DNA of 64,000 bases. Origin: Sindora glabra. Taxonomy: Eukaryota; Streptophyta; Magnoliopsida; Fabales; Fabaceae. The stretch spans positions 65,321,989-65,385,988 of the forward strand of contig CM035228.1 in the NCBI GenBank assembly GCA_020226215.1, written 5' to 3'. The position numbers were made by a program, and so were the translations under genes. Shown in pieces: positions 1 through 11,839 of the stretch (within the stretch, counting starts at the first letter, position 1; the number at the start of each line of letters is the position of its first letter). The notes beneath the pieces were generated by a model. That model was not told where the DNA came from, ran no database searches, and saw nothing but the letters and a program-made list of their open reading frames with translations.

Positions 1-95
1 GACATACTAGACATTTATATACTCATATACTTATTATGACATTTGTAATTGAATTAAAACATGCTTCATTCATTTCAATTTAAGAAATTGTTTGA

Positions 96-3000
96 TTACA
101 TTCTACGCATACCAAGAGATTTTACATGTTCAATATACATATCTCTAGGTATAGACTTAGTAAAAGGATTTATTATCATCTTTTGCATAGGAAAGTGTTA
201 AATGGTGACTTTTTTCTACGCTATAGCTCCTATCATAAAATAGTACTTTGTGTTAATATGCTTAGTTTTACTATAGTACTTTGGATCCTTTGTATAGGCG
301 ATGGCTGCTTGACTATCACAATATATTAGGATGGGATTTGAATTTTCACCATAAATCCCCAAATGCTCTATAAATCTTTTCAGCTATATAGCCTCATGTA
401 CTATTACAAAACATGTTACAAACTCTGCTTCCACTGTTGATAATGCAATGCATGTTTGCTTCTTGCTATACCATGATATGATGCCATTGCTAGCAAGAAT
501 GAGTAATTTGATGTGGATTTTCACTCATCCAAGTCTCTTGCCTAATCTACATCAGAATATCTAACTAAGCTCAAATCGTTTCCTTGATAGCATAGCACGT
601 AATTAACTATCCCTTTCAAATATCTTAATATTCTCTTGACAGCTTTCTAATATTTTTATTTAGGGTTTGATTAGTATCTATTTATGAGTTCGATCACATG
701 ACAAATATTTGGTCTAGTACGCATTATTGCATACATCATATTACCAATCACACTAGAATAAAGGATTCTTTCCATTGATTTCTTTTTAGATTTATTTTGA
801 AGGCACATTTCTTAACTCAACGGTTCACTTTTATTTACAAGGGTATCCATGAGTTTGCAATCTTTCATATTAAATTTCTCAAGGATTCTCCATATATAAT
901 TTTCTTGAGAAAGAGAAATAAGTTTCTTGGAGCGATCCCTAAAGATTTTGACTCTAAGAATGCAATTTATTTCACCTATGTTTTTCATCTCAAAATTAGA
1001 GGATAGTCATTCCTTAATAGCCACAATCGAATTCAAATTATTCCTAACCAATAGTATATCATCCACGAAAGGGATAATATCACAAGATTACCTTCATACT
1101 GCTTGATGTAAATACAATGGCTTTCCTCAATCATTTAGAAGTCATAAGAGGTTATAACTCAGTGAAATCTCAAATACCATTTTTTAGATGATTGTTTAAG
1201 TCCATAAATGAACCTTTGGAGTTTATAAACTTTCTTTTCTTCTCTCTTTTGCTTGAAACCCACTGGTTGTTCCATATAGATTTCTTCATCCAATTCTCCA
1301 TTAAGAAAAATGATTTTCACATCCATTTGATGTAATTCTAAATCTAGATTTGTTACTATAGCTAGGAGTAATCTTATCGAATTAAAATGTACAACAGGTG
1401 AGAATGTGTCCTCATAATCGATTCCTTCTTATTGGGTATATTCCTTGGTAACTAGTCGTGACTTATACCTTTCAATTAGTCGATCTGTCTTTTTTTTAAT
1501 TTTAAGAACCCACTTGTTTCCAATTACCTTTCAACTAAATGGTAGTTTAACTAGTTCCTAAACTTGGTTAGTTTTCATTGAGTCTATTTCTTCCTTCATT
1601 ACTTTCTTCCAATGTTCGTTAGCAGGGCAAGTTAAAGCATCTTGAACTATTCTTGACTCTTCTTTATCTTAAGGAGTAACCATAAGAGCTTATTCCTCAA
1701 TTAAAAAGCATCTTTTGGCTACACTTCCTTTTTTATTCTTCCATAATGGGGTTTCCTATATTATATCATCCTAAATGCAGGACTCTCACTCACTTTCTTA
1801 AAGCTCCTACTCAAATTAGTAGGTACTCTTTAAGAGCTTCCACTCAGATAAAACAGATAAAATTCAATATTATTCACTTAATTTTGTAGCTCATAAAAAG
1901 ATACAGTGCGATCAATTTCTCCTCTACTAGGAAACTCACTTTCTAAAAATGTGGCATTCCTTGATTCAAGTTTTGTTACTGTTCCATTCTCGTTTTCACT
2001 AATTGAAATGTATCCCTTAGATAGTTTCGAATATCTTATAAAGATACATTTCTTCCCTCTTTGATAATTTTTCACATTTATAGGAAGTATCATAGACATA
2101 CGCAACAGACCCCCATGGTATAAGAATGTTCAAATTAGGTTTGCATTTTATCCATAGTTCATAGGGTGTGGATGTAACAAACGTTGAGGGCATATGGTTA
2201 AATATGAAAGTGGATATCAATATGGCATCTCCTTAATAAGAAAAAGATAAATTAGGTTGTGCTATCATTAACCTAACCATGTCTAGAAGTGTTTTGTTTC
2301 TTCTTTTAACTACTCCATTTTGTTATAGAGCGCTAGGGATTATTAATTATCTTATTATCCCCTTTTCTTGATAGAACTCTTTAAATTATTTAGATAAATA
2401 TTCACATCCACAATCAATTCTAAATGCTTTAACTTTCTTGTGTATTTGATTTTCAACTTCATTTAAATAACTTTTGAAGCATTCTAATGCTTCTGACTTA
2501 TGTGAAATCAAATAGATATGACTATATTATGAGTAATCATCAATGAAAGCGATGAAGTATCAAGATCTGTGTGTTGCCCTCACATTTAAAGGACCATATA
2601 TATCAGAGTGAATTAATTATAATGGAGTTTTTGCCTTAGTCCCTTTTTCAAATAATTTTCTAGTTACTTTACCAATTAGACAATGTTCACACAAGGACAT
2701 CTTTAATTTTGAAATTGAACCTAGTAATTCTTCTTTTGCTAATTTAATCATTTTATTTTAATTTATATGTCCTAGTCTAGCATGCTAAATGTCTATATCA
2801 ACATTTAAATTGAAAGTAAAAGCGAAAAATCAATCGTAAGCAGCATTTTCAATAATATCCAAAATGATAAATCTATCAGAAATAAAGTCAGAACCATAAA
2901 GTACATTATCCTTAAAAATGTCAACAACATTATCATAAAAATTAATTAAAAATCCAAATTGAAGTAAGGAACAAACAAAAACTAAATTTCATCGAATGTC

Positions 3001-3260
3001 AAGTGCATAAAGTGCATCATGTAGGATTAAGATTCTTTTATCATGCAAATCCAATTTGCATGTATCAATGCCCTTGACCTTAATCTTTGTGTTATTTCTA
3101 GCGTAAAGCCATTTGCTTTGACTCGATAATCAACGGTATTCTATCTAGGATCCTTGATCCTTACTTACATGATCTGTGGCACCTAAGTCCAAAATCCATA
3201 AAGGGTGAGATTCTATTAGAAAAATAATATTGAAAACATATGAAAAATATGTAAGTTCAG
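96..3260 (-). pseudogene. Copia pol pseudogene (protease, integrase, RT, RNase H)
   Basis: Pieces recognisable in the minus-strand reading: a protease core WILDLGATDHV near 3140-3220; the pre-integrase segment HARLGHI followed by MSLCEHCLIGK near 2640-2790; integrase HSDIYGP and FRIDCGCEYLS near 2380-2620; the segment QNGVVKRRNKTLLDMV near 2270-2330; the open stretch at 2017-2220 covering the HMPS...TPYELW block; RT YKLQRFIYGLKQ near 1180-1230 and FVDDILL near 1060-1095; RNase H YCDSQAA near 300-330; and the tail KSIPRDMYIEHVKSLGM ending at a stop at 96-98. In integrase the two aspartates are visible, but the catalytic glutamate is lysine in VVKRRN, where the family has Glu. Stops and frameshifts show it is dead. 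I am sure of the family; individual domain edges are approximate. Confidence 0.88.
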
Positions 3261-3289
3261 TATCCAATAACACCTTATTCTTTTCATTT

Positions 3290-4140
3290 TATTGAGCGTA
3301 ATCTCAAGCAAAATGGCCCATTTTCTAGCAGGCATAATATTTGATCTTCTTAAGATTAAAGTTCTTTGAGTTATGCTTTCCTTTCTTCTTCTTGAAGGTT
3401 TTTTTACCCTTGAAATTGAGCCCAGATTTTCTCTTCTAAAACTTCTTGCCTTTCTTGAACTTAAGCTTAGAATTAGAGGGTCTTGCTCCCTCCATTATGT
3501 ATGCTTGTCTAAAAGACCTATAAGCACCTAAATGTTCATCCTCAAGTTCTAAATGTTTCGCCACATTGTCAAAAGTAACAATGTTTTTATTGTAAGTCAG
3601 GTTGACCTTTATATATTCCCAACTTATAAGAAGTGACTTAATAACAACTTGTACTTACTGGTCATCAGAAAGTACATGTTCTGCAGCTTTTAGTTCACAA
3701 ATCATATTTGACATTTTACATAAATGTTGTTTCATTGGTGTATTAGGCCGAAGTTTATAAATGTCAAATTTGATTGTGAGTCCCCTTAGTTTAGTAGCAG
3801 AAGTACTAACAAAATTTTCTTTTTGGGTGATCCACATACCCTAAGTAGTTTGGTAATCATCATGCTCACATATAAGGTCATCCGTCATTGCACTCAAAAG
3901 TGTAATTTGAGCAATACTATTTTTTTTCCTTCTAAGTAATATATGTCTTAACATCCCTTCTATGCTAGGTTATGTTCCTATATTCAAGTTCTAACATGAC
4001 ATGGTTTAAGGTGTTAAAAACATGTTACTCTTCTAAGATATAAGATATTTTCTGATGCCATATATTCCAATTATCCCCATTCAGTTTGTTACTTTTTTTC
4101 AATTCGGTAATTATGTTCATGCTAGCCACTCTACTAAATC
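3290..4140 (-). pseudogene. Copia gag pseudogene (UBN2-type)
   Basis: The best-preserved open stretch, 3655-3837, contains MKQHLCKMSNMICELKAAEH, typical of the gag-polypeptide UBN2 domain of plant copia elements. Below it, near 3480-3600, the reading continues through a LELEDEHLGAYRSF-like block and a Lys-rich linker to a degenerate CCHC knuckle, YYACKKMGHFA, near 3310-3350; the last cysteine is not seen. It lies directly upstream (minus sense) of protease, as expected. The N-terminal part toward 4140 is poorly preserved, with several stops. Confidence 0.75.
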
Positions 4141-4149
4141 ATAATATCT

Positions 4150-4700
4150 CTTATGAGTATACAATGTCATTTATTAGCATCGTTCTCGTATAAAACAATA
4201 ATGACATCACTTAGTTCATGGTCGGGAGTTTACATTTGCCATACCCCTATCGCATATTTGCCTAAATACTATTATTATTTCCTATCAAGATCGTTCTCAT
4301 GCAAATATTATATATTTATTGCTCTCAAGAAAAATCTTGATATAAAAGCTCCTACTCAAATGTAGGATTCCACAAGATAAATGTATATGAAATAAAGAGA
4401 TTTAACCACTTACTAATAAATAAGTTTAACAAACCATATCAAGTTTAGAAACCAATCTCAACAAATAAAATATAAAGACATATGAAAAAGTCCATGAAAA
4501 TTAATAGCTAATGTTTCTATCTTGGCTTCCTATTTTGAATTTAAAGTCTTCATCTCTTTGAAAGTATTGAATAATTTTGGTGGATTTGTGGAGTGAACTG
4601 GTTCAAATTTATGCACATTCATGGTTTTGATTGAACCCTTCAGGTGTATTTCATTCTCTAGAGTGTTGTACCCAAAATGTCTTATGCTCTTCATGTTTTG
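4150..4700. other. AT-rich repeat-derived sequence without a recognisable gene
   Basis: This stretch separates the gag pseudogene from the next gag-like fragment. I see no conserved coding motif. The plus-strand open frame at 4153-4365 does not resemble a known protein. It could be the decayed gag N-terminus plus leader, or the junction between two nested copia elements. Confidence 0.4.
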
Positions 4701-4853
4701 GAATTATGACATTAAGATTATTTTACTCCAATTTGTTTTTACATAACAGACTTCCTGTAGCCTCAACTTTTCCATGCATTTTTCAATGTCAATGTATTTA
4801 ACGACTCCTAACTTATAATTTTTTCATTGCCATAATCTCTTTTTAATTGGTGT

Positions 4854-5129
4854 TTAGAAATTGTCATCTGGAATTTCTTTCAATAAGGTACAAACCCAAA
4901 AATGATTGGGAAATACTTTTCCTCCATGGCTGAGGTCCACTTTTAAGGCTTTAACTTCATAAAGGAAGGCTTCCATGGGATACATTGTATGTGTATTTCT
5001 TTGATATAATAAATGTATCATTTCGTTAAGGTCTTTAAGAGTATCTATCCAATTTGACTCTTTAAGGTCTTCTCCTATACTTTTCATAAAGCCATATGGA
5101 TCATATTCCTCCATGAAATGTTGTTCCAT
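4854..5129 (-). pseudogene. Possible copia gag N-terminal fragment
   Basis: An open frame of 91 codons starting at a Met at 5129. The segment KALKVDLSHGG...FWVCTLLKEIPDD resembles the part of copia gag proteins in which a K-A-L-x-hydrophobic helix precedes an LL-x-x-hydrophobic-P-D/S motif. Translation past the stop gives further degenerate coding-like peptide down to about 4560. It is not the same gag as at 3655-3837, which has its own corresponding block, so two elements may be joined here. An unrelated origin cannot be excluded. Confidence 0.35.
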
Positions 5130-6226
5130 ATTTATTTACCAAAAATAGACATAAAATATAGTTAAAATGTGTTATTTTTTTCACTTTTTAAATGAAAATA
5201 GTGTTATAAAAATTTTAAAAATATACAAATTATATACCAATGTGTAGATCTTGAATTTAGAAATTTTTAAGATTAAGTCGTGCCTCAAAAGGACACTACA
5301 TGTGCCCACACGCACCCCTACAGTGGTCTATTGTAAAAAAATCCAAAAAATAAAAAATTAGAACTTCCCCACTCTCACCGCCAGTGCATGATGTCCATGT
5401 GCCATTGTGAAGGGATTTTTTATCATCAAAACTGACTAGTTAAGGAGAACTTTTTCTCCTCTTTCCATTGTTATATAACATGTGGCATTTGGGTAGAGGG
5501 GTGGCTCACACGTGTGCATCCCAAGAGTGAGGAGAATGCTTTTTTTTATTTTGGATAGGTGAAATGACATGTCATTTTTGCTATGTGCCAAATGACGTGT
5601 CATTTTAATGTTAGTTTGGACAGCCCAAACCCTAAAACGATGTGTCATTTATTGCAGGGTCAAAATAACCTATCATTTAGGTTGTCTCTAACCTCTAAAT
5701 GGGTCAATTGGATTGACCCGACCTAATTCATAGACCTAGTTAGGTTTGTAAAGCCCAAAATGATTTTTCAGCCATAACTTTTGATCTAAAGCTCCGTTTT
5801 AAGTGATTCAAAAGCCAAAATTTTCAAAATTTTATACTCTACAATTCTAGACTAATTTTATGCCCTAAAAAATTCATTATCCAAGGGACCTATTATTTTG
5901 TAATTATAGGCATTATGGAGTTTTTTTGTGCTCTTGTTATTTTCTGCTATTTAGGAGTGTCTTATGGATGTTTTATGTGTTTCTTTTAATACAAAAAATC
6001 ATCCCTAACATTACTTTTCCAGGAATAACAAAATCAAAAAAAATTTACATCCAATGGCTAATTTTCATATCATAAAAGCAAAAAATAGGAAGGATGTTGT
6101 TGGCCAAAAAATTTACCAATTATATACATAGTAAACAATAAATCCATCCAAAGCATCTCATATTATACATGTTTGTATTCAATAGCATTTGATACATGTA
6201 AGGAATTACAAACATAAAATCAATCA
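5130..6226. other. Non-coding leader-like sequence of a copia element
   Basis: It lies between the gag-like ATG at 5129 and a primer-binding-site candidate at about 6228. It holds several CCCAAAAT/GACCTAATT-type stretches but no gene. The position fits a long untranslated leader of a minus-strand LTR retrotransposon. Confidence 0.4.
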
Positions 6227-6227
6227 G

Positions 6228-6239
6228 GCTCTAATACTA
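6228..6239 (-). other. Primer binding site, tRNA-Met type
   Basis: The minus strand reads TTAGTATTAGAGCC immediately after the CA end of the LTR candidate. It is close to the TGGTATCAGAGC complement of initiator tRNA-Met used by plant LTR elements. The complete copia element at 20-25 kb has a near-identical site in the same place. Confidence 0.6.
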
Positions 6240-6240
6240 A

Positions 6241-6649
6241 TGTTGAAAAAAATTAATAAATTAAATTAATGCAGAAAATATATATACTTATTCTTTCTCT
6301 CTTAATCTAATATTGTATTTCACACGCAGTAGCTAAGAATCACTGGGAATCAGGAACTCTTGCTTTATGTCCATGATAACTCTCACTAAAAACCACACAC
6401 TCTAAGAGCGAAAGTATGTTCTTTATAAAATTTTTCTCTCTAAATGTATTTTGATGTGCACTCTTTCCTTTCCTTTTTTTTTTTTTTATGGTTATCTCCC
6501 TTTTTGTTTTATGTGGGTAGTTATCTTGATCACCCACTTTATTATTAGTTATAAAAAAATAATTGATTTTATTTCTTTTAAATTTAAATTGAAAATTTAA
6601 ATAACATGATGATGTGGTTCACCTATTATGGGTGTCCCCACATTCATCA
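6241..6649 (-). repeat. Probable 5' LTR of a copia element
   Basis: On the plus strand the block begins TGTTGA directly beside the primer site and ends in a TTCATCA region, giving imperfect TG/CA-type ends and about 409 bp, the same length as the LTR at 24497. No second copy was found in the window, so the right boundary rests only on end symmetry and the switch to AT-rich repeat after 6650. Confidence 0.5.
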
Positions 6650-8460
6650 ATTATATATAAAGAAAAAAACTTGTAATATAGTAAATAAAAAGATAAAATA
6701 TTTTATTATCTGTAAAGTAATGAATTTTAAAAATTGAATATATATAGTTAATAACTTCAATTGAATAAAATTATTTACTTATTTAAAATATTTTTGTCAT
6801 AAAGAAAATATATTGAGTTATATCAATACTATTTAATGATGTTTAAATTATAAATAACAGAAGTGGACAAGAAAAGTGAAAATTTGTAATGGAGTAGATA
6901 AAAGAAAAGAAATAGTGTATGGATTTCAAAATAACAATAATCTTAACTACTGTACATTTAATTTGAAATGCAATTTGTAAAAAATGATACATAAATATTG
7001 ATAATTTTTTAGCAAATAAAACTGATTATAATTTTCAAATATATTTATTATAAAAATATAATATGTTATATATATATATATATAGACACATACACCCACG
7101 CATTATTTAATGAATTGAGATTTAAGATTTAAATATCAAGAATGAATAAAGAAAATGAAGGAAAGCATATAATGGATATTAAAGGAAGAGAAACAATAGC
7201 TAGATTGTAAAATTTAGAAAAAAAAATTCTAATTAATGTATATTTAATTTCATACATAGTACTTGAAAATTAATATTAAGATAGTATTGATAAAATTTTA
7301 AATAAATAAGTAAATTTTAGTTTTTGAATATTTATAATAAAAATATGAATATAATTAATTTAATTAATATTTTTATAGATTAATATTAATTTATGTAAAA
7401 TATTTTATAATAAAAATAAAATATATTATATTATATCTATACTATTTAATAATTTTAGTGTCTAAATTGTAAATAATAGGAGTGAATATAAAAAAAAATT
7501 AGAAACATGCAATTGAACTTTAAAATAATAAGAATAAAAAATAAAAATATAATAACTAGCAATCAATTCAATCAAATAGAATATTTAACTTATTAAAAAT
7601 ATTTTTATAATAAGAAGAATATATATTATATTATATTTATACTACTCAATGACAATACATTTGAATTTCAAATATCAAAAGTTAATAGGAAAGAAAAAAG
7701 AAAAGTATATAATAGAGTAGATAAAAAGGGAAAAAGTAGTGTATGACTTATGAAGCCTTCATAAAATTTCAAATAATGAGTTTTTAATTTGAAATATAGT
7801 GCTTTAAAATTAATTAAAAATATTTAAAAAATTAAATAATAAATAAAATTTTAAATGTTAATTCTAAAAGTAAACATATAATTAAGTTATTTATTTAATA
7901 ATTTCTATATCTTACTTCTTTAAAAATTTTAAATATATAAAAAATAAAATATAATATATTACATTTATACTACAATATTAGTGTTTGAGTAATAACCAAA
8001 TGAGGGTGTGCATAAAAAAAAGGGAAAAAGTGTAAAGAAACAAAAAAAAAATAAAAGAGAGAAATAATAGTTAAGGTGTAAAGTAAGAAGAAAAGAGAAT
8101 ATATGATAAATTAAAATTTTTAAAAATAAAATATATTATGCTATATTTATATTACTTAGTAATATTAATGTCTATATGAGCAACAAAAATGGACATAAAA
8201 AATAAAAAAAAAACATAAAACATGATAAATAAAAAGAAAATAAATAATGCATGAATTGTAAAGTGGTAAGAGGATATATATATATATATATATATATATA
8301 TGGTAGAATAAATTAATTCTATTAAATAAAATATTTAAATTATTTAAAATATTATTATAGTAAAAAATTATATTATGCTATATCAATATTATTTAGTAGT
8401 GTTTAAATTGTAAATGATATAAATAAATAAATAAGTAAAATATTATATAAAAAAGTATGA
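6650..8460. repeat. Degenerate AT-rich repeat units
   Basis: A motif of the form TATATTAT-CTATATTTATACTA-TTAATGATATTA-TCTAAATT-TAAATAATA followed by AAA/GAA-rich sequence recurs near 6820, 7420, 7620, 7950, 8130 and 8370, with irregular spacing of about 170-600 bp. The family recurs at 35.8-37.1 kb and near 39.1 kb. TA runs occur at about 7065-7083 and 8274-8302. No gene is visible. Confidence 0.65.
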
Positions 8461-8640
8461 ATGAAAAAAATTAAAAAAAGAAATAGAAAAGTGATTGGTG
8501 GGAAAATACTTACCCATAATGTGATACGTGTAAATAGAAAGAGAATAACTATATTTAAAAAAAAAACTCAATTCTTAATAAAAGATGCTTTTCTCATTAT
8601 TTTCATAAATCACTTGATTAATATATTCTTTGCAATGATA

Positions 8641-9720
8641 TATACTACTGAATTTCAAAAGACAAAGATTAGCCCATGCTCACATTTACTTTTCATACAC
8701 TTCGAAGATAAGCTATGTTCAAATGATGTTATAGACAAGATTATTTTTGCTAAGATTCCTAATAAAATAAACGATCCTATGCTTTATGATATTGTTAGCA
8801 ATTTCATATTACATAATCCATATGGTTTGATTAACAAAAATTCCCCTTACATGATTGATGGTAAGTGTTTTAAGGACTTTCCCAAAAATTTCAATCAAGG
8901 GACTTCATTGGATGAACATGGGTATCCAAGATATAGAAGGAGGGACAATAAAGTAGTGATTGAAAAAAGTGGTATATCAGTGGACAATAGATTTGTTGTG
9001 CCTTAGGACAAATTACTTCTAAGAAAAGTATAATGCTCATATAAATGTTAAATACTATAACCAAGGGAGGTCAATCAAATACCTTTTCAAGTATATAAAC
9101 AAAGGTCATAATAAAGTAATTGCTAGGTTTTTTTTTTTTTTTGGCTAAAATTAGTGATGATGAGTCAATTAAGGATGCTGATGAAATAAAAATATACTAT
9201 GATTGGAGATATATTTCGTCATATGAAGCAATTTAGAGATTTTTTAGTTAGGTTATTCATTACAAGTAACCTCCTATTAAGAGGTTAAACTTTCATCTTG
9301 AAGTTGAACAATGTCTAACTTATAATGATAGTGTTGATCTTGATACTATCTAAAAAAATAGGCATCGAACAATCTCAATTTTTAGCATGGATAGAGGTGA
9401 ATAAGAAATTGCCAAAAGATAAAATTTAACATATAGAGACTACCAAAACATATTTGTTTTCAAGAAAGTAATTAAAAAGTGAAATTTATGAAAAAAAAAA
9501 GGTTTGCCATTAGGCGATTGCTTAATGTTCCATCATTTGATGATGAGAAATATTACTTGAGAATTTTATTGATGATCGTACAATGTTTGAATGGTTTTAA
9601 AGATATTCATACTATCAAAAATGTGCAACACACATCATTTAAAGAGAAATCTTATACCTAAAATTTACTCGCTAATGATAATGAATACATTGATGAAATT
9701 ACAAAAGCAAGTCATTAGGG
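8641..9720 (+). pseudogene. Helitron Rep (HUH endonuclease) domain, degenerate
   Basis: The open frame at 8461-9006 matches plant Helitron Rep from about residue 60 on: YTTEFQK, then FEDK, DVIDKIIFAKIP, SPYMIDGKC-KDFPK-F, DEHGYPRYRRRDN and DNRFVVP. After a stop at 9004-9006 the same frame continues with the Tyr motif region YLFKYINKG at about 9080-9110, then DEIKIYYDWRYIS, LNFHLEVEQ and, in the open frame at 9479-9661, RLLNVPSFDDEKYYLR. The family has a His-x-His metal-binding motif just after EFQK; here the matching position reads PCSHLL, so the first His is Cys. The first ~60 residues of the open frame are not conserved and look like AT-rich sequence read through by chance. Confidence 0.85.
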
Positions 9721-9959
9721 AAATGGAAATTACTTAAGAAAACTCTTAGCTACTCTCTTAATGTCAGTTAACATGTCAAAACCAAAATATGTTTAGGATC
9801 AAACATGAAATTTTTTTATTCAAGATATAGTATACCAACAATGATAACAATAACACAATCCTAGTAAGTAGTAATTTTATGCAACAAAGTATAATTATTG
9901 TGAATTTTTCAATAGTCTAATGCTATCATTATACTCTTTGAGAATTATGTATAATCATT

Positions 9960-10189
9960 ATTTTATTATCCTATAAGTTTAAAATTAACTAATGATCAAT
10001 TAAAGGATATTACATCATCAAGGATTAAAAAGTGTGAAGACTAATGTGAAAAGCTTGAAAGGCTATGCCTTAATGACATTTCCATGTGATTTTCATGAAC
10101 TATAAGTATATAATGGTCTTCTTTTGGATAAGCTTGCTTATAATAAAGTGATATTGGCAAGAGAGCATAAAATTCTTATTTTTGAACAA

Positions 10190-10268
<79 letters not shown>

Positions 10269-11620
10269 AAAATTATGAGTGTTGACTCAATTCTAATGGT
10301 GGTATTTTTTTATATAGTTATAAAGGCACAAGTTTTTTTGTAGAGAACTTTACCTGTCACATAGCGCTCTAATAGTGAGAATATCCTCAATGTTGCCTTA
10401 ACTAGGATAGCATCTCTCTTATTACTTAGAGGTAGAACTACTCACATAAGATTTGGAATCTATTTAACAGTAAATAAGACCTTAACTTGCAACATTCACC
10501 AAGGAAGTAAAATAGTAGATTTATTGACCAAAATAAAACTTATAATTTGGGATAAGGCTCCAATAGTTAACAAATTTTATTTTAAAGCATTAGATAGATC
10601 AATGTGAGATGTTTTAAGGATTTCTAATATTAATAGCATAGAACAACTATATGGTGGAAGAGTCTTTGTATTTGGAGGAGATTTTAGATAAATTCTACTT
10701 GTGATTCTAAAAAGGAGTAGGCAAGACATCTTATATGTAACAATTAATTCTTCCCATTTGTGGGATTTTTGTAAAGTCTTAACATTGACAAAAAATTTAA
10801 TATTATTGACAAGTTCTACAAAAGAGGATCCAAAAGATGTTCAAGAATTCTCTGAGTGGATTCCAAAAGTCAATGATAGCAAAGTAAGAGAATTAAATGA
10901 TGAGGAAGCGACAATTAAGATTTCAAATGATTTTCCTATTCTTGACACAAATGAGCCTCTTGCATCTATTATAACTAACATATACCCTCATTCAAAAGAA
11001 AATTTTAAGGATCCTAACTACTTGTAGGAGAAAGCAATTCTTAGTCCTACTTATGCCATTGTTGATGAAGTTAATGATTACATCCTATCTTTACTTCCTA
11101 GAGAATAAAAAAGTTATCTTAATAGTGACAATCTATGCAAGGATGACTATTCTATTCATACTGAGGTAGAATTACACTCGTCTAACATCTTGAATACACT
11201 AAAGTCTTCAAGGATTCCTAATTATAAACTAAAATTGAAAATTGGTGTTCCCTTAATGCTTTTAAGGAATATTGATTAATCTTTGGGTTTATCCAATAGT
11301 ACAAGATTTACAATCCTTAAATTGGGTGATCATGTATTAAAATCCAAGGTGATTTCTAGAAGTGTAGTACGTGATATTATCTACATTCCTATAATATTAT
11401 TAATTCCATCAGATACAAGTCTACCCATAAAATTCTAAAGGCATCAATTTTCATTGTTAGGTTGTTTTGCCATGACAATAAATAAAAGTCAAATGCAATC
11501 ACTTTATCATGGTCAGTCTTTATCTTCCAAGATCAATCTTCAGTTATGGTCAGCTATATGTTCCATTATCAAAAGTTAAACTCAAAAAGAGGCTAAGAAT
11601 ATTAATATCTGATGATAATG
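9960..11620 (+). pseudogene. Helitron PIF1-like helicase domain, degenerate
   Basis: Plus-strand translation shows, in order: a decayed Walker A region near 10300-10350; ENILNVALTRIASLLLLRGR near 10375-10435; Walker B IIWDKAP near 10545-10565; GGRVFVFGGDFR near 10650-10690; the open frame at 10701-11027 with SRQDILYVTINSSHLWDFC and EFSEWI; then DEVNDYILSLLPRE near 11065-11105; VPLMLLRNID near 11250-11275; and FAMTINKSQMQSL near 11465-11505. This is the complete C-terminal helicase layout of plant Helitrons, with scattered in-frame stops. The Walker A glycines are not preserved, so ATPase function is lost. Confidence 0.87.
10192..10265. repeat. (TA)n microsatellite
   Basis: An uninterrupted alternating TA run inside the helicase part of the Helitron remnant. 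Confidence 0.97.
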
Positions 11621-11819
11621 TTCAACTAACAAACAAAATAATAAAAAAATATAATCAAATCAAATAAAAAAAATAGTGGAAGAAATAATTAATTTGTATT
11701 TTAATATTTTAATAGAGGTAAAATTTGAAACTCAAATTGAAGGCATTTTAAATTATATATATAATAACATTCAATATTTTGAAAAGTTCAATAGGGATAT
11801 ACACTAATGCTAAATATTT

Positions 11820-11839
11820 GTGGCTTTGCCACTATCTAA
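11820..11839 (+). other. Helitron 3' terminus (hairpin plus CTRR-like end)
   Basis: GTGGCTTTGCCAC forms a perfect 5-bp stem with a TTT loop and is followed by TATCTAA. Plant Helitrons end in a short hairpin followed by CTRR; CTAA fits. The next base is A rather than the usual T, and the hairpin-to-end spacing is shorter than the usual ~10 nt. It lies about 220 bp past the last helicase motif on the same strand. Confidence 0.6.

Larger units (their letters stand above)
1..4140 (-). mobile_element. Ty1/copia retrotransposon remnant (gag-pol body)
   Basis: Read on the minus strand, the order from high to low coordinates is gag, zinc knuckle, protease, pre-integrase, integrase, reverse transcriptase, RNase H, which is the Ty1/copia order. 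The frame is broken by many stops and shifts. The polyprotein end is at about 96, so the 3' LTR should lie near or beyond the left edge and I could not identify it. The 5' side is uncertain: a different gag-like piece and an LTR candidate follow at 4.7-6.6 kb and may or may not belong to the same insertion. Confidence 0.85.
8461..11839 (+). mobile_element. Autonomous Helitron remnant
   Basis: It contains both halves of a RepHel protein in the correct order on the plus strand, with the Rep part at 8640-9720 and the PIF1-like helicase at about 9960-11620, and a 3' terminal hairpin at 11820-11832. The 5' TC end and the N-terminal part of Rep are not visible; AT-rich repeat sequence replaces them. 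A 70-bp TA run interrupts the middle at 10192-10265. Confidence 0.85.

Noticed and set aside
8461..8640. N-terminal 60 codons of the Helitron open frame
   Set aside because: Lys/Ile/Asn/Phe-rich, no similarity to Rep proteins; reads through the AT-rich repeat before homology begins at 8641.
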